Assembly (NCBI GenBank): GCA_002404295.1
Contig: DHJK01000061.1
Coordinates: 1,582 to 10,172 of the forward strand
Direction: 5' to 3'
Length of the DNA: 8,591 bases
Origin: Legionellales bacterium UBA4722
GTDB taxonomy: Bacteria > Pseudomonadota > Gammaproteobacteria > DSM-16500
The notes under the pieces are model-generated. The model made no database searches. It had not been told where the DNA came from and saw only the letters and a list, made by a program, of their open reading frames with translations. Shown here one piece after another: positions 1-7,400 of the stretch (its first letter is position 1; every line of letters begins with the position of its first letter). Made by a program: the position numbers and the translations under genes.

Positions 1-37
1 GGGAGAGGTGTTCTAAGCAGCATCGCTAAAGTAAATC

Positions 38-1288
38 TTACAACAACAAATTCCGGGTCTCGCTTAACATATTCGATAAGTATGTAATAAACCTAGCCCC
101 ATCTGCCCCATCAATCACCCGATGATCATAAGACAAAGATAACGGCAACATTAAGCGTGGTACAAGTTGCCCTTCTTTATAAACGGGTTTTAATGACGAT
201 TTAGAAACACCTAGAATAGCCACTTCAGGCACATTCACAATAGGCGTAAACGCTGTCCCACCAATACCACCTAAACTGGAAATAGAAAAGCAACCACCTT
301 GCATCTCATTTGCCGTCAATTGCTTGTTGCGTGCTTTTTCACTCAACACACTCAACTCTTTTGCAATCTCAAGCAACCCTTTTTTATCAACATCACGCAC
401 AACCGGCACAACCAAACCATCCGGTGTGTCCACTGCCACACCCACATGCACATATTTTTTAAGAATTAAATTTTCGCCACTCGCATCCAACGATGCATTG
501 AATTGTGGAAAAGCCTCTAACGCAGAAGCCACTGCTTTCATAATAAAAATAAGCGGTGTCAGTTTGACACCCTGCTTTTCTATACTTGCTTTTTGTTCTA
601 AGCGGAAAGCTTCTAACTCCGTAATATCCGCTTCACCAAATTGTGTCACATGTGGCACCAACAACCAATTACGATGTAAATTTTTTCCAGAAAGCTTTTT
701 AATACGTGACAACGGCTGCGTTTCTACTTCACCAAATTTAGTAAAATCAACAGTAGGTGCCGTGGGCATACCCGCACCACTTGTTGCAACTTGTGCTAAA
801 CGAGCTTTCACATAATTTAAAATATCTTCTTTTAAAATGCGTTGCTTAGGTCCTGTGGGCGGTACTTTCTTTAAATCAATACCAAATTCATGCGCTATTT
901 TTCTAACGACAGGCCCTGCGTGTGCATCGGTATGAGAGGATGTCATAACAACAGGCTCAGGTTCCGCTTTACTAGCCGCAACGGCACTTGCAACAGGCGC
1001 TACAGCCTCTACCTTAGCTGAAGGTGCGGCAGCTGCAGTTGACTTCCCTTCCGCCACTTCTAAAACAAGTATAGTGGAGCCTTGCGAAACTGTATCGCCC
1101 ACTTTCACTTTCACTTCTTTCACAATACCTTCATCGGATGAAGGGACTTCCATGGTTGCCTTATCGGATTCCAACGTCAGCAGTGCGCTATCTACTTTAA
1201 TAGCATCACCTATCTTCACTAATACTTCGATCACCACTACATCGGTTGCACCACCGATATCAGGCACTGTTATATTTTTAATAGCCAA
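38..1288 (-). CDS. aceF: Dihydrolipoamide acetyltransferase, E2 of pyruvate dehydrogenase
   Basis: E2 core subunit of the cytoplasmic pyruvate dehydrogenase complex; it takes the acetyl group from E1 on a swinging lipoyl arm and passes it to CoA. The 416 residues show one N-terminal lipoyl domain (about 2-78) with the lipoylated lysine K43 in ESDKATMEVP, an Ala/Pro-rich linker (about 80-125), an E1/E3-binding domain (about 126-162, VVRKIAHEFGID), a second linker, and the catalytic acetyltransferase domain (about 188-416) ending with SYDHRVIDGADGARF, where H389 and D393 are the catalytic pair. It has one lipoyl domain, against three in E. coli. The start is TTG at 1286-1288: an in-frame TAG lies two codons upstream, and the next methionine (M46) is inside the lipoyl domain. 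It follows aceE after 125 nt and is probably co-transcribed with it. The family assignment is very secure. Confidence 0.97.
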   Translation of the reverse strand: MAIKNITVPDIGGATDVVVIEVLVKIGDAIKVDSALLTLESDKATMEVPSSDEGIVKEVKVKVGDTVSQGSTILVLEVAEGKSTAAAAPSAKVEAVAPVASAVAASKAEPEPVVMTSSHTDAHAGPVVRKIAHEFGIDLKKVPPTGPKQRILKEDILNYVKARLAQVATSGAGMPTAPTVDFTKFGEVETQPLSRIKKLSGKNLHRNWLLVPHVTQFGEADITELEAFRLEQKASIEKQGVKLTPLIFIMKAVASALEAFPQFNASLDASGENLILKKYVHVGVAVDTPDGLVVPVVRDVDKKGLLEIAKELSVLSEKARNKQLTANEMQGGCFSISSLGGIGGTAFTPIVNVPEVAILGVSKSSLKPVYKEGQLVPRLMLPLSLSYDHRVIDGADGARFITYLSNMLSETRNLLL

Positions 1289-1301
1289 AATCTATCCTCC
1301 C
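1286..1301 (-). promoter_or_regulatory. aceF ribosome binding site and TTG start
   Basis: Read on the minus strand, GGGAGG (complement of 1296-1301) sits 7 nt before the TTG at 1286-1288. An in-frame TAG (complement of 1292-1294) leaves only ATT and TTG as codons before the conserved MAIKNI-type N-terminus, so TTG is the start. The strong Shine-Dalgarno sequence probably compensates for the weak start codon. Confidence 0.85.
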
Positions 1302-1317
1302 TCTATTAATATGCTGC

Positions 1318-1336
1318 GCATAAGCAAAGCTTATGC
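1318..1336 (-). other. 8-bp hairpin just upstream of the aceF ribosome binding site
   Basis: GCATAAGC and GCTTATGC are perfect inverted repeats separated by a 3-nt loop (AAA on the plus strand, TTT in the aceE-aceF transcript). No run of U follows, so it is not an intrinsic terminator. It lies between the 34-nt palindrome and the aceF ribosome binding site and would bring those two elements close together in a folded mRNA. Confidence 0.7.
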
Positions 1337-1341
1337 TTGCA

Positions 1342-1375
1342 CTTAGAGGGAAGAATCGCGATTCTCCCCTCTAAG
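1342..1375. repeat. 34-nt near-perfect palindrome in the aceE-aceF spacer
   Basis: The two 17-nt arms (1342-1358 and 1359-1375) are complementary at 16 of 17 positions. The one exception gives a G-U pair in one RNA orientation. The centre is CG/CG with no spare loop, so an RNA hairpin would open a few central pairs. No U-tract follows in the transcript, so termination is unlikely; an mRNA stability or processing element, a REP-like mobile palindrome, or a DNA-binding site all remain possible. A smaller dyad (CAGCA/TGCTG, 1396-1410) lies between it and the aceE stop codon. Confidence 0.75.
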
Positions 1376-1413
1376 AACACCCCATTGCGTAAAGTCAGCA
1401 AGTACTGCTGCCC

Positions 1414-4077
1414 CTATACTGTCACCGGATTTGGTTTGTCCGGATCAATGTTATATTTCTTTAATGCTACAGTCACTTGACTTGCAGGTACTGCGTCTTC
1501 TTTTGCTAATGCATATAATGCAGCGACTACAATATGATAGCGATCCACTTCAAAGAATTGACGCAATCTTTCACGAGTATCACTACGACCATACCCATCT
1601 GTTCCTAGCACTGTATAAGAGCGGGAAATAAAAGGCCTGATCTGATCCGCATAATTACGAATATAATCTGTAGCAGCAATGATTGGACCTGCGTGATCTT
1701 GCAAACACCGCTCCAGATAACTTTGTTTTTGTTTTGCCTCAGGCGCAAACATATGCTCACGTTGCAATGCCACACCTTCACGTCGCAGCTCGTTGAAACT
1801 AGTAACGCTCCATACATCGGCAGTCACACCAAAATCCGTTTCTAATAATTCCGCAGCAGCGATCACTTCTCGCAATATCGCGCCACTTCCCATTAGCTGC
1901 ACTTTTAATTTTGCTTTTCCTGCAGCTTTATAAAGATACATCCCTTTAATAATGCCTTCTTCTGCACCTTTAGGCATAGCAGGCTGTACATATTTTTCAT
2001 TCATCGCTGTGATGTAGTAAAACACATCACGTTCTTCTTGATACATTTCGCGCAAACCATGCTGAATGATCACTGCCATTTCATAACCAAAGGTAGGATC
2101 ATAAGCACGGCAGCTAGGTACAGCTGACGCCGTCAATAAACTATTACCATCTTGATGTTGCAACCCTTCACCTTCCAACGTAGTACGACCAGCTGTGGCT
2201 CCTATCAAGAAACCACGTGCACGCATATCTGCAGCTGCCCAAATCGAATCACCCACACGCTGAAAACCAAACATAGAATAATAAGTAAAGAATGGAATCA
2301 TAGGAATTTGATGCGCAGTATAAGAAGTCGCGGCAGCTATCCAAGATGACATGCAACCGGCTTCTGTTATACCTTCTTCTAACACTTGCCCATCTTGCGT
2401 CTCTCGATAATAAAGCAATTGATCTTTATCTTCTGGCATATAACGTTGGCCAACATGAGAATAAATTCCTACTTGTCTAAATAAAGATTCCATACCAAAG
2501 GTACGTACTTCATCAGAAAAAATAGGCACGATACGCGAACCAATGACGGAATCTTTTAATAATACCGTTAAGATACGACCCAACGCCATGGTCGTTGACA
2601 TCGTACGATCGCCGCTACCCTGCAAAACCGCATCAAACGCAGATAACTCAGGTACCGTCAGTGGGTGAGAAGGCGTTAATCGTGCAGGCAAATAACCTTT
2701 AAGTTTTTCACGCTGGGCATGAAGATACTTTAATTCCGGACTATTTTCCTCAGGCTTATAAAACGCAAGCTCTTCCAAATGATCATCAGGAAAAGGCAGC
2801 TTAAATCGTTTATGAAAGGCTTTAAGTTCCGCTTCCGTCATCTCAAGTTGGTTATGTGCCACATTACGACTTTCAGCACCCGCACCTAATCCATAACCTT
2901 TCACACTCTGCACTAAAATCGCTGTTGGCTGGCCTTTATGTTTAGCGGCCGCTGCATACGCTGCATATACTTTCAGTGGATCATGTCCACCGCGATTCAT
3001 CAGCACCATTTGCTCATCATTTATTTCAGCAAATAATGCTTTTAATTCTTCGTTATCACCCGCTAAAAATTCGCGTGTGTAAGCGCCGCCTTTCACGTAG
3101 GCATTTTGTAAATCACCATCTACACATTCATTTAACCGTTTTAGCAATAACCCTTTTTTATCTTTAGCAAAAATCGCATCCCATTGGCTATCCCAAATAA
3201 CTTTAATCACATTCCAGCCAGCGCCTTTAAACAGTTTTTCTAACTCTTGAATAATTTTACTGTTCCCACGCACTAATCCATCTAAACGCTGTAAATTGCA
3301 ATTGACTACATAAATAATATTATCGAGTTCTTCACGAGCTGCCATCGTTAAACCCGCAATGGATTCTGGCTCATCCATTTCTCCATCACCACAATAGAGC
3401 CATACTTTACGGTCATTAGCAGGAATCAATTTACGATTTTCTAAATATTTCAAAAAACGTGCTTGATAGATGGCTTGCAAAGCACCCAACCCTAAAGAGA
3501 CGGTAGCAAATTGCCAAAACGTCGGCATCAGCCATGGATGCGGATAAGAAGAAACACCTTTTCCTTTTAGCTCTTGTCTGAAATTCACCAAATGTTCTTC
3601 AGTTAATCTACCTTCAAGAAATGCGCGTGCATAATTGCCTTCTGAAGAATGGCCTTGAAAATAAATTAAATCACCGGGCGTATCTTCTGTAGCACCCCGG
3701 AAAAAATGATTTAAGCCTACTTCATATAAAGTTGCGATTGATGCATAAGAAGATAAATGACCACCCACTCCACCTGCATTTTTTTTCGCTCTTAATACCA
3801 TACTAATCGCATTCCAACGATTGATGGCATCAATGCGTTGTTCTAACTCTAAATCGCCTGGGTAATTAGGTTGCTGATCAACAGAAATGGTATTGCAATA
3901 AGAAGTTGCAGCAACCCCGCCACTTGCCATTTGCACGCCAGCTTGATTCGCATTTTCAATCAGTTGTTCAATAATAAATCGCGCACGCTCAGGCCCTTCA
4001 TATTCAAGCACGGATTCCAATGCTTCTAGCCATTCTTGAATTTCTACTGAATCAACATCGTCCCACGTGTTTGTCAT
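1414..4077 (-). CDS. aceE: Pyruvate dehydrogenase E1 component, homodimeric type
   Basis: Thiamine-diphosphate enzyme that decarboxylates pyruvate and acetylates the lipoyl arm of E2. At 887 residues it matches the length of E. coli AceE. The thiamine-diphosphate motif begins at G230-D231-G232 (GDGEMDEPES) and ends at N259-C260-N261 (NCNLQRLDG). By the pattern around them, H107 (GGHLSS), H143 (QGHSSEG), H408 (NVAHNQ), E568 (LEEGITEAG) and H641 (GLQHQDG) line up with E. coli active-site residues H106, H142, H407, E571 and H640. The N-terminal region (about 1-50) is the acidic segment that binds E2 in this family. The start ATG has AGGA (complement of 4085-4088) 7 nt upstream. It is the first gene of the minus-strand unit, with aceF behind it. 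No pdhR-type regulator is present in the 4 kb upstream. The identification is secure and the gene appears intact. Confidence 0.98.
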   Translation of the reverse strand: MTNTWDDVDSVEIQEWLEALESVLEYEGPERARFIIEQLIENANQAGVQMASGGVAATSYCNTISVDQQPNYPGDLELEQRIDAINRWNAISMVLRAKKNAGGVGGHLSSYASIATLYEVGLNHFFRGATEDTPGDLIYFQGHSSEGNYARAFLEGRLTEEHLVNFRQELKGKGVSSYPHPWLMPTFWQFATVSLGLGALQAIYQARFLKYLENRKLIPANDRKVWLYCGDGEMDEPESIAGLTMAAREELDNIIYVVNCNLQRLDGLVRGNSKIIQELEKLFKGAGWNVIKVIWDSQWDAIFAKDKKGLLLKRLNECVDGDLQNAYVKGGAYTREFLAGDNEELKALFAEINDEQMVLMNRGGHDPLKVYAAYAAAAKHKGQPTAILVQSVKGYGLGAGAESRNVAHNQLEMTEAELKAFHKRFKLPFPDDHLEELAFYKPEENSPELKYLHAQREKLKGYLPARLTPSHPLTVPELSAFDAVLQGSGDRTMSTTMALGRILTVLLKDSVIGSRIVPIFSDEVRTFGMESLFRQVGIYSHVGQRYMPEDKDQLLYYRETQDGQVLEEGITEAGCMSSWIAAATSYTAHQIPMIPFFTYYSMFGFQRVGDSIWAAADMRARGFLIGATAGRTTLEGEGLQHQDGNSLLTASAVPSCRAYDPTFGYEMAVIIQHGLREMYQEERDVFYYITAMNEKYVQPAMPKGAEEGIIKGMYLYKAAGKAKLKVQLMGSGAILREVIAAAELLETDFGVTADVWSVTSFNELRREGVALQREHMFAPEAKQKQSYLERCLQDHAGPIIAATDYIRNYADQIRPFISRSYTVLGTDGYGRSDTRERLRQFFEVDRYHIVVAALYALAKEDAVPASQVTVALKKYNIDPDKPNPVTV

Positions 4078-4172
4078 GCTTGATTCCTGCTCATTTTGTT
4101 TCTTGCTATTAAGTATATTTTCCGCGCAAGGCTTAAATTTTCTACAGCCTCACCAACCCAAAATTTTGACGT

Positions 4173-4200
4173 ATTCTAACCTTAATAAGAGGGATTGTAA
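4173..4200 (-). promoter_or_regulatory. Candidate sigma-70 promoter for aceE-aceF
   Basis: On the minus strand, TTACAA (complement of 4195-4200), a 16-nt spacer and TAGAAT (complement of 4173-4178) resemble -35 and -10 boxes. This would give a leader of about 90 nt. An alternative -10, TATACT (complement of 4112-4117), is a better hexamer but has only AAATTT at the -35 position. The sequence alone does not decide between them. Confidence 0.35.
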
Positions 4201-4221
4201 CTATCGACTTTTTAAACCGAG

Positions 4222-4233
4222 GCGGGAATGACG
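4222..4233. repeat. Half of a GCGGGAATGACG-type intergenic repeat
   Basis: GCGGGAATGACG is one arm of the CGTCATTCCCGC-type palindromic repeat known from intergenic DNA of many proteobacteria. The partner arm is absent here, so this is either a decayed copy or coincidence. It stands out as a GC-rich island in AT-rich flanks. Confidence 0.35.
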
Positions 4234-4297
4234 TAGTAAGAAAAAGTTGTTTAAATTAAGAACAAAATCTAAAAATTTAAGAAATATTCAATTTTTA

Positions 4298-4324
4298 TAT
4301 AGTTAGTATTTTCAATTAGCTATA
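4298..4324. promoter_or_regulatory. Imperfect 10-bp dyad upstream of the large gene
   Basis: TATAGTTAGT and ATTAGCTATA are inverted repeats (8 of 10 matches) with a 7-nt spacer. The centre is roughly 65 nt upstream of the -10 box at 4377-4382, a common distance for an activator site. In AT-rich DNA, dyads of this quality also arise by chance. No regulator family can be named from it. Confidence 0.3.
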
Positions 4325-4373
4325 CAACTCCGCAAGAAAAAAACTCTGATTTTCTCACAAAAATTTTAACCGT

Positions 4374-4382
4374 TGCTATACT
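4374..4382 (+). promoter_or_regulatory. Extended -10 promoter of the large repeat gene
   Basis: TGC followed by TATACT (4377-4382) is an extended -10 box, and no good -35 hexamer lies 16-18 nt upstream, as is usual for extended -10 promoters. The predicted transcript would begin near 4389, giving a leader of about 25 nt. That would place the upstream in-frame TTG at 4373 outside the mRNA and supports ATG 4415 as the true start. Confidence 0.5.
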
Positions 4383-4414
4383 TGAGTTATCTAAATTCGA
4401 ATGGAGTAGCGAAC

Positions 4415-7400
4415 ATGAAAGCTAGACATCCAATACTTGAAGCCTCAAGTTTTTCTGATTTACGACGCGAACTTACATCTTATATTGATGCGTTATTAGA
4501 TGGCATAAAAAATAATCCATCTGGACCTGCTTCTGCTTCGTTAAATCAATTAAAAGAAATTAATAAATTAATCTCTACTCTAGAAATTGCTACTTCAGTT
4601 AATGATGATTCCACTAAGAAACGCTCACTTGCTTTACTCAATCAAATAGTTGTCCAACCACATTCAGTTGCCGCAAATTTTATTAAAAGAACACTAGAGT
4701 TAGTAGATATAAGAAATGAAGCGCGTTTATCACAAATAGAAAAAGAACAACGTGAACGAATGAAAGAAGTTAGAGTAACCATCGAAAAAGAAGTTAGAGT
4801 AACTTTCGAAACAAATAAGCTAATAGATGAACTTGAAAAAAGAATCGCCACTGAAGCTGAATTAAAAACACAATACCCTACCCTGCATAGACAGATAAGT
4901 GAGGAAATAAAGAAACTTTGGGAAGACATTCAATTAGCGATACCCATAAGAGATGGAGGAGGTGAATACTTAAACGATGCGTTGCTAGCATCTATAGATA
5001 AATTTGATAGATGGAAAAATAGCATTCCACCTGAAAAGAAACAAATCAGCCATGAAGTAAAAGATTGGATACAACATAAATTAGGAACGGAGATTGAAAG
5101 CATTAAGCGTGATCAATTACGTCGCTTACAAGAACAAACTCGTTCATTAGATATAGCTGCAGGGAAATCCGATAGTTCTTCAATGGATGCGACTGCAACA
5201 AATCGAGTACAGGAAATTCAAAAATTTCTCGACTATTTAGATAGCTGGTTTGAGCTGCCCGGTATATCAAAAGAAGATTTTCTTACCAATCTACGTAGCT
5301 TAAACGATAACATTCCCTCTACAGGAAAAAAGAAACGTGGAGGAGATGAAGTTATTAGCAAAATAATAAAACAAATAGAGAGCGGACAAATACCTAAAGC
5401 AGAAGTAAAACAGCATATAACTGAGAGCGTAAGTGTTAGTAAAAGCAAAAGAGAAACAGTCATTGATGCATTAAAATCAGAAGCCAATACGTTGCTTGCT
5501 CAACATCACATTGATAAACATACATTAAGCTTAAAAGTTGGAGGTAGCGACAGCAAGTTGCCTAAAGTGATAGCAGCTGAACAAATACGTGCGATTAATA
5601 AATTAGTTTCAGAACTGGAGCACCGTGTTGACCCGGACGCATTAGTTGATGCAGATAAACGAATCTCTGATCAGGAATTGATTCAAAAATTAAAGCAGTT
5701 AAAAGATAATATTCATTTGATTGCCGGAGGAAAAGCTCCTAGTGAACGGGTGATAAATGATTTAATCAGTATGGCGAGCAAAAAACCTACTCCAGTAAAA
5801 CAAAAAGTAACGCCTGCATTTATCACCAACAACCCTACTACAGATGCATTGTTGCATCAACTTAAGTCCCGTGTTGGCGCTGAAAAGGACTTAGCAAGTC
5901 AATATCCTAATTGGAATCAATCATTCGAAGCACTCGTGCTCAAGGGATTCATCGAAATCATAGAAAGAGATAGACTGTTACCAAAAGGATTGAAAATAGA
6001 AAATCAGTTAAGAAGCAGTATAAAAGCGTTTGACGCATGGAAGGAAAACCAATTATCAGCCGACAAAAAATCTGTTGCGATGAAGCAGGAAAATAAAGAA
6101 GAAGCTGCAAAAATTGATTATGGTACGTGGATGGATATACACGATGCGCTTTCGGACGTAACAAGTCAATTGTGTGAAAAATATGGTCTAGAATTTGTTA
6201 GTTTGGGGGGCGTAGATGAAACTGGCGATAGTTTAGGTATATTAGTACCAAAAAATAATGACAAAAAACTATCTGATAAAGAAGTGGAGAAGGGTATTAG
6301 TCAAATAATGGAGGTAAATAAATTAGCTGTCAACGTTTTAAGAAATGCCGACTTTCTTAATAAAGAAAATTTACTTAATGCCCTAATGAAAATAAAAGAC
6401 AAGATGCCAAGCACTTCTTTAGGGGACAGAGTGTTTAGCGATAAAAAAGCAGCAGAAAAAGTAGCTATTAATGAAATAATAACAATGGTACATGAATTGC
6501 CCACAAGGCAACATATTGTTAGTAGCGCGTGGACTGCTGATGATTATCATAAGGCAGTAGAGACACGTATTAATATTGCTAAAGAAGCTATATCAAGAGG
6601 TTATTTTTTATCAGATACAAATGTGATACAACAACAGTTTGATTTAAAAGTTGGAAACTTAAAAAGGCTAATGCAGACTTTGGATGATGGAAGGCCATTG
6701 CATACGATTGAAGCAGCGCTAAAAAAAGAGATGAAAGACTTTGATACTCTATGGCAAGAGAAACTAAGAAGAGATCCAAAAAAAGTTGTTTTAGATGAAG
6801 AACGAAAAACGCAAGCAGATGTAACAGCACAGACACACGAAGAAAAGAAACCGTATTCAGGCATGAATTACGATGAATTAGCAGCCGTTTTTGAACAACG
6901 TTATCTTAGTGAGGCACTTTTTGAATGGGGAAATGCGCGTAAAGCGTTGGCATCCGAAGCGTTATGGAATGTAGTATCCAATCAAACGTCAGCAGATCAC
7001 AAAGGCGTAGAAAATCAATTAAGAAGCACTCTAATGGAATGGGATGACTTAAAAACAAACCCAGCGAAAGATACACAGGAATCTTTTGTACAGAATGCAA
7101 TATCTGATGAAAAAAGACAGTTTGTTATTAAGGCATTAGATGCTGAGCTACATAGCTTGATGGGAAGACATGGACTAATAGACAGGAAAGTCGGCCAAAA
7201 CTTTGAGAATGCTAGCATTGACCTAACCGTTTTAGTAAAAAAACTAGGCAACAAGAAGTCTGATACTGATGTGGAAATTACAATACGTAGAGTTATGGAG
7301 ATCGATGGATTGTCTCTTGAACTGAAAAAGGAAGAGCCGATGTCTGAAGAGAGATTGCATGATGCATTAACAGACCTAAAAGCTAAAATGCACACTACAG

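Larger units (their letters stand above)
4078..4414. promoter_or_regulatory. Divergent intergenic region between aceE and the large repeat gene
   Basis: This stretch of 337 nt has no gene and is strongly AT-rich, especially 4250-4370. It must carry promoters for both flanking genes. I see a candidate aceE promoter (4173-4200), a fragment of a common proteobacterial intergenic repeat (4222-4233), an imperfect dyad (4298-4324), and an extended -10 for the large gene (4374-4382). No RNA gene or small ORF with a convincing ribosome binding site is apparent. Confidence 0.7.

Noticed and set aside
5..17. Sequence GGTGTTCTAAG after aceF resembling the inverted copy of the flank of the aceE-aceF palindrome (1371-1383)
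   Set aside because: Ten of 11 positions match, but the stretch is short and at the window edge, so a second repeat copy cannot be supported.
324..815. Plus-strand open frame of 163 codons opposite aceF
   Set aside because: It is antisense to the conserved catalytic region of aceF and its translation resembles no protein; a shadow frame.
1289..1413. Small gene or small RNA in the aceE-aceF spacer
   Set aside because: The spacer has hairpins but no start codon with a ribosome binding site other than that of aceF, and no promoter that I can defend.
4236..4290. Possible PmrA-like CTTAA direct repeats on the minus strand upstream of the large gene
   Set aside because: Two CTTAA copies exist, but their period is about 21 nt, not the about 11 nt expected for a PmrA box, and such words are common in AT-rich DNA.
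4373..4414. N-terminal extension of the large protein by 14 residues from a TTG at 4373
   Set aside because: No ribosome binding site precedes the TTG, the likely -10 box overlaps these codons, and ATG 4415 has GGAG at 8 nt.
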